Below, piece by piece: positions 49,716-58,933 of a stretch of DNA of 64,000 bases. Both the position numbers and the translations under genes were made by a program. Below the pieces are notes generated by a model. The model saw nothing but the letters and a program-made list of their open reading frames with translations, ran no database searches and was not told the origin of the DNA. The stretch comes from Zhengitettix transpicula. Its lineage: Eukaryota > Arthropoda > Insecta > Orthoptera > Tetrigidae. Each line of letters opens with the position of its first letter. Within the stretch, counting starts at the first letter, position 1. The stretch lies in NCBI GenBank assembly GCA_037074705.1, contig CM073596.1, positions 56,944,001-57,008,000 on the forward strand. The letters run 5' to 3'.

Positions 49716-51372
49716 TGTGGAGAAATTACCGTGTATCTGGCGGACAATCAAACATTATAATTACCCTTTTTTATACGACTCTCGTTTTTAAAACTCAGCA
49801 CTTTTCAAACTACCCTCTCTCTTCCGCATTTTTCGCCCCCTTCTACGTTTTATACCTATTACAAAGCGTGTCAAAGATGACGGATTTGACTTTTATATAT
49901 GTTGAAGTTTAAACATTTATAAGTAATTTTAATGACATGTAGTGTCATTTGACACATTCGTGGTTCTTACTGGAACTGTGTCTTCTTGAACGGAGTAACC
50001 ATAAATATCATATTAATGAACCTCGTCTAGTACTGAAAACTCTGGGATCCAATATTGGCTCTTCTTGAACAACGATACGAGCATTATCTTGGCCCGATAA
50101 TAACGCAAGAACGATCCACGGGCCGTGCAGACTGTGGTGAGACCTAAAACATGGGGGAGCACTACTGGCTGAGGCCCTGCGTCTATCAACACGATCCACT
50201 CTTGGAAGCGATAGGGTAAAAGGCGACGTGCACACTTCAGAAAGATATCAGAGATTAACGTTTCGAATGGAAATTTTATCATGATTAAAGCAATACGGAT
50301 TGGAATTCATAAATGTTAAACCATTGTACATGATTAAAAAGGACAAAGAGCAGCTGCAAATTATCTTAGATAAATTTCGAGATTTGATAGCAGTTCACAC
50401 AAAGAGAACGAGTTTAAAGTCCGTTCTTCACACACCAGTATCAAGCATTGAAAAATTGAGTGAAAGAGAATCACAGTAAATTCTATCGTTTTATTATTAT
50501 TATTATTATTTTAAAACATTGAAGCCCTTCCTAATTTTTACGGCGTTTTACACTAAAATGAAAACCTCGTCTCCAGTTATCGGAAGCGCGTTCGTAAACA
50601 CTGAAGGGAAATGCAATATTCGTATTGGATAAACCATCAAACACTATCGAATAAATTATATCTATCTGTTTAATAAGATTTGCTGACGACAACAGAATAA
50701 CAACATTTTTCAATAACTATATGAAATTTTTACGCTCACTGTATTTTCTATGTAAATTCAGAACGGTGCGTGGGCGGAACCGATCCAAACCGATCAATAC
50801 GATTAAGGAATGTTATTCCATAAATTTCTTATGATAAATGTTCACTACACGCAGCAAGGGACCACTACGTTTTCTGTTATTACACGCACAAAGGGACCGA
50901 GGAGGGGGGGGGGTGAAGATTATATGTAAATTCACAAATGTAAAGGACAACGTTCGCTACAAATATATTCCCTCAATCTTTAATTATGTTCCAAACGTAA
51001 ATCTCGTTTATTGCGCAGAAAATAATCGTAAATATTTCATTAATTTACGACTTGAACCGCAGAATGGTGACACACTTTCAGATCGATATAATTGTTTATG
51101 GACTGTAATTAAGTTCTAAGCAGTAACTGATACGTATAACAGGTAAAACAATGAATGTTAACAAATCGTATGTGTATGTGTGTGTGTCAGTTAATGCTGT
51201 CTCGAAAACAGCGGCCTTGTTGTTTTACAGTTTTCATTATTTTATAGTATTTTACGCGGTGAATTTCGTGTTGAGGTTCTTACTTCACCACGTTCTAAGA
51301 GAGGAAACTAAACTAATTGTCTTTGTTGGTACGCCGTTCACTTTTAACATTTAGATCTCGGTTTCTTTACAG
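49716..51372. other. Unique DNA between LRR3 and LRR4, no gene assigned
   Basis: 50010-50280 is GC-richer; on the minus strand one frame reads GQDNARIVVQEE, faintly like the QDNARPH region of Tc1/mariner transposases, too weak to call. A TTA microsatellite lies near 50493-50510. Confidence 0.35.
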
Positions 51373-51502
51373 CTATGACGACGAAGATAATGCTCCAGAG
51401 GTGATCCGACTTCCTTATGACTCCGCTGGGAAAATAAATCCCCACCTTTCGTCAGCCAAGGTCGAATTAATGCAAGATATGCGCTTTTACGTTTCTGCTT
51501 GA
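51373..51502 (+). other. Candidate orphan last coding exon
   Basis: The T-rich acceptor tcggtttctttacag is followed by a short open frame to TGA at 51500, reading YDDEDNAPEVIRLPYDSAGK and ending MRFYVSA. Its composition looks protein-like (acidic, no low complexity), but no upstream exon with a matching phase was found and it does not fit the LRR2 donor. It may be the tail of an unlocated gene or a relic. Confidence 0.3.
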
Positions 51503-51612
51503 TGCAATTAGGGAATGGTGACTGATAACAGTGCGATCTGATAAGTCGCTATTATAAACTGAATATCATAGAAAAGAACCTTTTCAGTAATAATGGGTGG
51601 TTAAAATGAAAA

Positions 51613-51800
51613 CACAAAATACGTCTGATTGAAAATAATGAAGAATAAATTAAATAATAAAGAAGACAAGTGCAGTTGTGTCGCTCTAGGCTCTTCTTAA
51701 CACCTGAGGAAAGGGACATGGATCCCAGAAACGTTGTGTGGTATTTATATTACCCTTTTTTGTTTGTATTGGCTATCTTTCTTATTCATTATTCTATTAT
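51613..51800 (+). repeat. P dispersed repeat copy
   Basis: Shares aatacgtctgattgaaaata, gtgcagttgtgtcgctctag and gatcccagaaacgttgtgtg with the copies at 21963-22135 and 29340-29440. Confidence 0.65.
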
Positions 51801-52072
51801 ATTTACTAAATTAAGTAAATTAAAAATTAAAGCTAGCCCTTAGGTTTAATACTCTCCACCGCAAGAAGCGACGAAGGTGAGAGCAGGTAAGAATTTCCAG
51901 TAACCCAGACTAATAGAAATGCGGAACCAGGAATTTTTTCCGACTCCCAACATTAGTTAATTCATATTCATTCTTTTTAATAAGTATTCCACAGGAAGCT
52001 TCAAACTCTCAGGCATTATATAATTAAACAATGATCATTTAAACCGAACACTAAGAAAACCTGAAAATCTAA

Positions 52073-52626
52073 AGCCTGCGAGAGGATTCTCTCGCAGGTA
52101 ACCTGCGAGGGATTTTCTCTCGCAGGCAGAACCTTTTAGGAGAGATACGAAGGGGGTACCTTTGGGTATGCCTTTTCCTCTCCGTTTTTGAACTAAGGTT
52201 CCCACAAGCCGAGGCACCTCGGCCTGTTTTGAGAGGTGTATGTTCCGGGGTCACAGACCTTGGGCATACGGTAAGAGTTGTTCGCTATTCCCATTGGAAT
52301 AGTCGGCCAGCTGCCTCCTAAACTGGTCGAGGCACGGAGAAGGGAATGCTGCGTCCCCACAGCAAAATCCTCTCCCGTTATCGGAAGGGCGTGGGACAAG
52401 TACCCAATGCCCGACCTACCTGATGCAGGTTTTTCCAGGGTTTTCCCTGCATTTCTTTAGGCGAATGCCAGTTAACATCCTTAAAATATAGCCCGGGGGC
52501 CCTAGTTAACCCTTGGCTACCTTCCTCTACCCTTCCGCATCCCCCCTTTCAAATCCCTTCCTATGCTATTAAAGGGGAGTTGCCCAAAGTGGATTACCCT
52601 CATGTAGCCTATTGCCCTAAAAAAAC
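52073..52626 (+). repeat. R retroposon, full length, just upstream of LRR4
   Basis: A complete, little-diverged copy from the palindromic head (gcctgcgagaggattctctc) to tattgccctaaaaaaac. Its flanks share only a short ctgaaaa word, a weak target duplication. It ends ~155 bp before the kappaB/GATA sites of LRR4. Confidence 0.9.
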
Positions 52627-52782
52627 TGAAAAATATATATATAATGTTGTACAACTTGATGGAGATAGCCAACACTTTAACGTTTATTCAAAATTCACAA
52701 CATAAAAATATTAAGTGCATTGTTTAGGTATAATTGACGCAGAATGACCAATAGTAGAAAACAGCAATTTCATTATCAGCCC

Positions 52783-52844
52783 GGGGATTCTATTGCTGAT
52801 AAGAACAGGTATATAAGACGCGACAGACTAGTGACATATCAGTG
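52783..52844 (+). promoter_or_regulatory. LRR4 promoter: kappaB-like, GATA, TATA, initiator
   Basis: GGGGATTCTA (52783-52792) is one base off the insect kappaB consensus GGGRNTYYYY. TGATAAG follows at 52797-52803, TATATAAG at 52810-52817 and the initiator TCAGTG with A at 52841, 31 bp after the TATA start. Closely spaced kappaB and GATA sites in the same orientation are a known feature of Drosophila fat-body immune gene promoters; the functional reading here is inference. Confidence 0.6.
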
Positions 52845-52867
52845 CACATATTTCTAAGCTCCGATCA
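52841..52867 (+). promoter_or_regulatory. LRR4 5' leader complementary to its own 3' UTR
   Basis: From the predicted start (A, 52841) to the ATG. TCTAAGCTCCGATCA (52853-52867) is the exact reverse complement of 55322-55336, and AGTGCA (52841-52846) that of 55344-55349. The complement reaches the A of the start codon. Confidence 0.8.
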
Positions 52868-53354
52868 TGGTAAGTGCTCAGCGATGCTCTCAAAGACACG
52901 CCCAGTTCAATCCGTTTTAAACGAAAATTAAAAAATGAATTCAATTGCTCTTACGTTGATAATATCGTTTTTTGTCATTAAAGATCTAATACAGTCATCC
53001 GAATACACACGGTTTCTAATACTTACGGCAATGATCTGGTTGTATGATGTGAATATTTTTAATCTCTTAACACATAATTATAGAATTTTAACTTTTTAAA
53101 TATAACGTTCTTATATGTACTTTTATATTTAATAAATCTATCGACGTAGTGATTTTGATGCTATGAACCACAGTTGAACGTAACATTAAATGGAAATTTA
53201 CGCGTGATGAGAAATCATAATTTACTTTCATGACCGTGACTATATTTTTAGTAATGTTTTAGTGTTTATATAGGTAAAGGTTGGCACAAATATTGTATCA
53301 GATTCAGTTTCATTCTTAAATAATTTAATAAATCGAGCAGTCCCGGGACTGCTG

Positions 53355-53398
<44 letters not shown>

Positions 53399-54927
53399 CG
53401 CAATACATTAATGTGTCAAATTTTTCTGACGAGTTTCATTACAGTAATGTGAGAAAAATTAATTCACTTTCTTATCTTTCTCCTTGTTTTCAGATGTTGT
53501 TACTATTTATCATCATATCGACACTTGCCACGATTGCCAACACACAAGACAGCATAATCGAAAAACACAAAAGTCTGGAAACCACAGTCCATTGCTCCCC
53601 AGAAACGACTCTTATAGATTACACCCACAATTCTATACCAACGCTGGCCAATGATAGTTTTTCTGAGTGTCTCGCCTTACAAACTGTTAATGTAGGTCAT
53701 AACAAAATTCATAAAATTGATAGTGGAGCGTTCTGGCTTCTCAAAGAACTGGAATACATTGACCTTTCACATAACAGAATCAACCACATAGACCAGGGTA
53801 TTTTAGAAAACAATGAGAAGCTCCGTACAGTCATCCTGAGCCACAATCCTCTCGTGGTTCCACAGTTGGTATCTCGTTCTCTGCAGAACCTTGTTTGTGA
53901 CTTCTGTAAGAGAACTGAAGTGAACGAAGGTACATTCGCGGCAATTCCGAACGTTCAGACCATTTCTCTGGTCGGGACGGAACTTTTGCCGTTCAACGTG
54001 AAAGGATTGACAGCCCTTCATTCCTTACAAGAATTCCTCATCAATGACAAAGAATCCAAGAGATGTTTCCTGAAACACGAATATCCTACTCTCGTTCACC
54101 TCCAACAGAATAACGTAACTCTGGGACCCGATGTTTTCTGCAAAGTAAATGACTGTTTGCAAACGAAACATATACTGATGTGTAAACACCTGTACTTAAA
54201 TACTATAGATCCAGTAGAGACGAGCGTAATTATGACCGACTACTCGTACAACTCAATATCCAGAGTAAAGAATGATTCATTCGTTTCACAACATAGTTTA
54301 CGGATCCTCAAACTGAACCACAACTTAATCACTCACATCGAGAACGACGCCTTGCGGACTCTCAGACACCTTCAGTACATCGACCTGTCGCATAACAAAC
54401 TTGAAACCCTCCAGGACTCGATTTTTGCAGACAATAGAAATCTTTTAAATATCGTACTTAGTCACAATTCCATAACCGTACCACACTTGCAGTCCAATTC
54501 TCTCGAGACACTCGTCTGCGACTTCTGCAAACGAATAGTCGTAGAAGAAAATACATTTTTGAATATGCCAAACCTTAAATCATTACGTTTACATGGAACG
54601 GAAGTTAAGCCATTCGATGAGAGTGCAGCCAAGACGCTGGTCCTTTTGAAAGAATTTGAGGTAACACGTAGTGATTCAAGGAAATGTTTCCGAGAGGAAG
54701 ATTATCCTGGTCTCTTATATCTGCAAAACCGAGGCGTAATTCTAGGTGACGATGTTTTCTGCAAAATAACGGCCGAAAAGGTTTCTTCTTACATATCAAA
54801 TGAAGACGTTGCAAGGACAAACAGTATCCATGGCCAGACTAAGAGCCGTGCCCAGAGGAACGCCGTAGGGACTACTTTCGGCCTTTTTTTGATTTATATA
54901 ATCATGATCCTTTTCAAATTAACATGA
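52867..54927 (+). CDS. LRR4: double LRR-domain protein with GPI-type tail (joined exons)
   Basis: Exon 1 is only the ATG (52867-52869, donor atg|gtaagt); exon 2 is 53494-54927 after gttttcag, phase 0. The joined protein is 478 residues with signal peptide MMLLLFIIISTLATIA. In-frame codons before 53494 are intron. Two homologous LRR domains (~20-230 and ~231-440) each contain DYTHNSIP / DYSYNSIS, YIDLSHN, ILSHNP / VLSHNS, a CDFCK motif (Cys 136 and 343, about 207 residues apart), a K-R/K-CF segment and a closing VFCK. The C terminus GTTFGLFLIYIIMILFKLT is hydrophobic with almost nothing after it, as in GPI-anchor signals. Followed by a 3' UTR intron (55089-55294) and a last exon with AATAAA at 55379. 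A surface-bound LRR protein; function not known. Confidence 0.88.
53356..53396. repeat. AT dinucleotide microsatellite in LRR4 intron 1
   Basis: About 20 uninterrupted TA repeats, ~100 bp before the splice acceptor of exon 2. Confidence 0.95.
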
Positions 54928-55088
54928 GCGGTAATAATAGAAGAAAAATATGGTTTTCTAATCGAATAATTGGAACAACGTGGGAACAACTAGGAAACCA
55001 TGAAGACTGCCTTTTACGAACATCAGAACGACCATACTATAAAAAAAATTAGGCAGTAGGTTTACTACAAGAGCTTAATGAAATAAAG

Positions 55089-55294
55089 GTATGACTCATA
55101 GTTACAAATACGATAATCTATACATTTATTCCCCATTTTTTTAATTTTTTGCCTTTAAAGAGTATTAGTAGCCTTAACAATTTTTTCTAAGTAGAAAGTA
55201 ATTTGTGGTTTTAAATTTTCTACATTATTCGTTTTGTGTTTCGTATATGTCTGCATTCTTAATGCATTTTAAAATTGTATCCATTTTTTTCCAG
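55089..55294 (+). other. LRR4 3' UTR intron
   Basis: Donor aaag|gtatga at 55089, acceptor ttttttccag ending at 55294. The upstream exon end contains ggcagtaggtttactac, also found before the corresponding LRR5 donor (ggcagtaggttcactac), which supports a shared intron in the 3' UTR. Confidence 0.65.
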
Positions 55295-55321
55295 ATGGTT
55301 TCATTATTGGTAACACATCAG

Positions 55322-55349
55322 TGATCGGAGCTTAGAGAAGATATGCACT
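55322..55349 (+). promoter_or_regulatory. LRR4 3' UTR element complementary to the 5' leader
   Basis: tgatcggagcttaga ... tgcact pairs with 52853-52867 and 52841-52846. It lies in the last exon, 30 nt upstream of the AATAAA at 55379-55384. Confidence 0.8.
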
Positions 55350-55378
55350 CACCGAACTAAACTGTGATTTATTTTTGT

Positions 55379-55384
55379 AATAAA
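55379..55384 (+). terminator. Poly(A) signal of LRR4
   Basis: AATAAA in the last exon; LRR5 has the same arrangement. Confidence 0.65.
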
Positions 55385-55399
55385 TGCAGTTTATTAAAA

Positions 55400-56258
55400 A
55401 GTGTATTTAATTTACCCCATACTTCCTTATTTTTAATTAAATATATAATTAAGTCATTTCTATCGAAGGCAATTAAGAACTGAGTTTTATCTTGAACAGA
55501 ATTTTGGACATTGCGGTTTGTTCCTAAAAAAGAAAAAAAATCTATACGCAGGGCAAAGGAGTGAAATAAAAGCTACAAACACTAAACATTAATGGGTGAA
55601 ATGTGAGTGCAGAAACAGTATTAATGCACAGAAAAAAAATTCGTCATTAATTTATTTATTAATCATTAAATCGTTATTTGGAATCCTATAAACAGACGCC
55701 TGAAAAATAGTCATCAACTCCTCGAAGTAGTGGTTAATTTTTCGAGATTCAGGAATTTAAGGATGGAAAAAAGATACGTTATGAACCCACTTTCGGAGAG
55801 GGATGACGATGTATTGAAGACTTATTAAAGGTTCAAAGGAGATAAAAACAAAGTTGATATTCAGAATTGGTAATTTGTTACTTATGAGAAATTATGCTCT
55901 TTTAATATAGCTTTCATACTAAAGTAGACACTGAATAGGCATTTTTAGGCAAAGAGAATCAAAGTACAACAAAACAGAAGTTATTCCATAAACGTCGACG
56001 AACAGAGTGTCAGGGTATTAAAAGCATCATAAGTTATTACGGCACAAATTAATATTCAAATTTTTTATTATATTTGGGGAAAAATATCTTTCATGAACTA
56101 AAAATTATTGGAAGAAAATCCAAGTCATTAATTTATTAACAACAGAAATAATATTATTGAGTAAATGTAATTATTGGTTCTAGATAATAGTTTGGTCTTT
56201 GTGGAAATAAAATAATTTCATACTTAAAAAGAGATTTAGTATTCCAGATTTACATCAA
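55400..56258. other. AT-rich intergenic DNA
   Basis: No gene or known repeat recognised. Confidence 0.4.
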
Positions 56259-56394
56259 AAAGTATATATGAGTTTAACACCACATAAACGTAAGTACTCG
56301 TGGTTGTCAATACAGAAATGAACAAAGAAGAGGGAAAAAATTGAGCTGAATTTCGTTCTTCACGTAAGGTTTTCAATATGGAAAATTATGTATC
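56259..56394. repeat. Left arm of a large inverted repeat
   Basis: agtttaacaccacataaacg, tggttgtcaatacagaaat, aaaaaattgagctgaattt and aatatggaaaattatgtat occur in order; the reverse complement is found at 57373-57530. The arm is ~136 bp, the right arm ~158 bp because of one ~20 bp indel. Spacer ~980 bp. Confidence 0.9.
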
Positions 56395-56398
56395 TTGA

Positions 56399-56905
56399 CC
56401 TCTCTCTCTCTCTCTCTTCTTTTTTTTTTTTTTTTTTTTGGCTACATGAGGGTAATCCACATTGGGCAACTCCCCTTTAATAGCATAGGAAGGGATTAGA
56501 AAGGGGGGATGCGGAAGGGTAGAAGAAGGTAGCCAGGGGTTAACTAGGGCCCCCGGGCTATGGTTTAAGGATCCTACCCGGCATTCGCCTAAAGAAATGC
56601 AGGGAAAACCCTTGAAAAACATGCATCGGGTAGGTCGGGCATTGGGTGCTTGTCCCACGCCCTTCCGATAACGGGAGAGGATTTTGCTGTGGGGACACAG
56701 CATTCCCTTCTCCGTGCCTCGACCAGTTTAGGAGGCAGCTGGCCGACTATTCCAATGGGAATAGCGAACAACTCTTACCGTATGCCCAAGATCTGCGACC
56801 CCGGAACATACACCTCTCAGAACAGGCCGAGGTACCTCGGCTTGTGGGAACCTTAGTTCAAAAACGGAGAGGAAAAGGTACCCAAAGGTAGCCCCTTCGT
56901 ATCCG
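56399..56905 (-). repeat. R retroposon inside the inverted repeat
   Basis: A CT-rich run and a long T tract lead into ggctacatgagggtaatcca and the R body, which stops near ccttcgtatccgtttagg; the palindromic head is lost. Confidence 0.87.
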
Positions 56906-56911
56906 TTTAGG

Positions 56912-57260
56912 AGGCTTTTTTTTTAGGGCAACAGGCTACATGAGGGTAATCCACTTTGGGCAACTCCCATTTAAGAGAATAGGAAGGGATTTGAAAGGGA
57001 GGATGTGGAAGGGTAGAGGAAGGTAGCCAAGGGTTAACTAGGGCCCCCGGGCTATATTTTAAGGATCCTACCTGGCATTCGCCTAAAGAAATGCAGGGAA
57101 AACCCTAGAAAAACCTGCATCAGGTAAGTCGGGCATTGGGTACTTGTCCCACGCCCTTCCGATAGCGGGAGAGGAGTTAGCTGTGGGGACGCAGCATTCC
57201 CTTCTCCGTGCCTCGACCAGTTTAGGAGGCAGCTGGCCGACTATTCCAATGGGAATAGCC
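56912..57260 (-). repeat. Second R retroposon inside the inverted repeat, 5'-truncated
   Basis: Begins with a T run and agggcaacaggctac and stops at ccaatgggaatagcc. It is in tandem with the preceding copy. Confidence 0.87.
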
Positions 57261-57372
57261 CAACTCCGTTGCCAGTGGCGTAGTAGTTTCTTGCGAAACA
57301 TTAACACCTCTTCCGTTAGGCAGCTCTCCACTGTCTTGTTCGTAGAACGAAATGTAAATTACAAATAGGTAA

Positions 57373-57530
57373 AGTACATAATTTTCCATATTAAAAACCT
57401 TACGTGCAGAACGAAAATCTAAGGGGGGTAGTAAAAAATTCAGCTCAATTTTTTCCCTCTTATTTGTTTATTTCTGTATTGACAACCACGAGTTCTTACG
57501 TTTATGTGGTGTTAAACTAATAAATACTTT
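57373..57530. repeat. Right arm of the large inverted repeat
   Basis: Reverse complement of 56259-56394 (acataattttccatatt, aattcagctcaatttttt, gtattgacaaccacgag, gtttatgtggtgttaaact). It holds an extra ctaaggggggtagtaaa stretch absent from the left arm. Confidence 0.9.
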
Positions 57531-58850
57531 ATTACCATTTATTGCTCTGACGTCATATAAAATCGTCGGTAACCCTTCATTTTTGCCGTGCATCTTGTGG
57601 TGAAGCGTCATTACTTCAACTCACAAGTTTTGAGATGTCTTAAATATCTTCAATCATATTTTCGTCAATGTGTTCGTCTTTCCTGGCACTAAACATATCG
57701 TATACTTTAATCACCCAGTATTTTCTCCTAAATTTTAAAATACAACAGTAAATAATCTCTGTTTATACCCACAATGGTGTCAGAATATAAGTTTGTCCAT
57801 GATCAGTTAACGCGTTCGATGTGAACTGATAACGTGTTTAAGTGGCACAACGAGGGGCCAGGGTTGCGTGAAACTGATTGTGAGAGCATTTAAATGAAGT
57901 ATTGAACAACCTAATTATATCAAAATGTATCACATATAGTTTTCCAGAAACAGTTCAAGATGGTCAAGGTAATTTATTGTAACCCTAACCTTTTATAGAA
58001 TGACACATCAAAACGAGATAAATACTTCCAACTGTATGTAATATATTAAACCCAAATATCACTTTAGACATACTTTAGACTTTTTTGCACACATTCGTAC
58101 AGCCAGAATTTTATCAGGAAATTTTTTCGTGAAGATTATCACAATAATTTGAATGTCATGTCAGCGATTTAAATTAATTTTTTTTACTTATTTTAAACTG
58201 TCATTTCGTTAATAGTTAGGAATCAGAATAACGTGGCACAAATAGATAAATATATTAATATAAAATGTTCCCCTCATATGTGGGCCGCCAACTTGTATTT
58301 CTTCTACCACTGTCAATATTCCTTTATTTGCTTTGATATCAATTTTATCTTATCCATTTCGCAAACCCATAGATAACCTCTACTTGCCCTTAAGACAATC
58401 AGCAAAGTGAGCCGATTTATGATAACATAGACTGTCGATAATTTTCCTTTTGAAATTTCCAGGTCATTTATATAACCGTATTCCTAAAGACCAGATACGA
58501 ATTATAGACGAAAATAATCAAATATTGTAACGTATAAATTAATGTTAATGAGAAAATTAAATTATGAAAGTTGCAATTATTTATATCCAGTAAACGTTTC
58601 GGTATGAGTATATTCATTTTTCACGACTTCTTAAAATAATTATTTATTTAGATAATTAAGGTTATATTTCGGCATCGTAAATCTCGCATTTTGTTTAAAG
58701 AATCTGTAAAAGAACGCAACGAATTAAAAAAAGAATTAAGAATGTCTTTGTACTTCAGTTTGGTTTCCAGTAAAGATGAAGTGTCCATCGAGGGAAATTG
58801 CCTGAAATGTATACCATTTTTTCACGAACGAAAATTTCACATTACATGAC
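57531..58850. other. AT-rich DNA upstream of LRR5
   Basis: No gene recognised. 58741-58850 may hold distal promoter elements of LRR5. Confidence 0.4.
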
Positions 58851-58851
58851 G

Positions 58852-58909
58852 AGATAACGTGATGCACAATGATTCATATATAGTCACGAAAGATAAGAGA
58901 TGTTCAGTG
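58852..58909 (+). promoter_or_regulatory. LRR5 promoter: GATA sites, TATA, initiator
   Basis: AGATAA at 58852-58857 and 58891-58896, TATATAG at 58877-58883 and the initiator TTCAGTG with A at 58906, 29 bp after the TATA start. The leader is 26 nt. Confidence 0.55.
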
Positions 58910-58933
58910 CATATCGAACTTAGCTCCGATCAT
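58906..58933 (+). promoter_or_regulatory. LRR5 5' leader complementary to its own 3' UTR
   Basis: AGTGCATATCGA (58906-58917) and TTAGCTCCGATCAT (58920-58933) are exact reverse complements of 62844-62855 and 62829-62842. Only a 2-against-1 nt internal loop separates them. The pairing runs from the predicted transcription start into the ATG. Confidence 0.85.

Noticed and set aside
50008..50282. Minus-strand frames with QDNARIVVQE, faintly Tc1/mariner-like
   Set aside because: Only one short motif, and the expected flanking DDE and terminal repeats are missing.
53413..53493. Upstream in-frame start of LRR4 at 53413
   Set aside because: It precedes a good splice acceptor (gttttcag); the residues do not resemble a leader, while exon 2 plus the ATG exon gives a clean signal peptide.
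9..57368. Recurrent ~60-130 residue ORFs (for example proteins with EEFAVGTQHSLL or RRECCVPTANSSP)
   Set aside because: They occur on either strand of every R copy, with stops and shifts differing between copies; they are by-products of the repeat.
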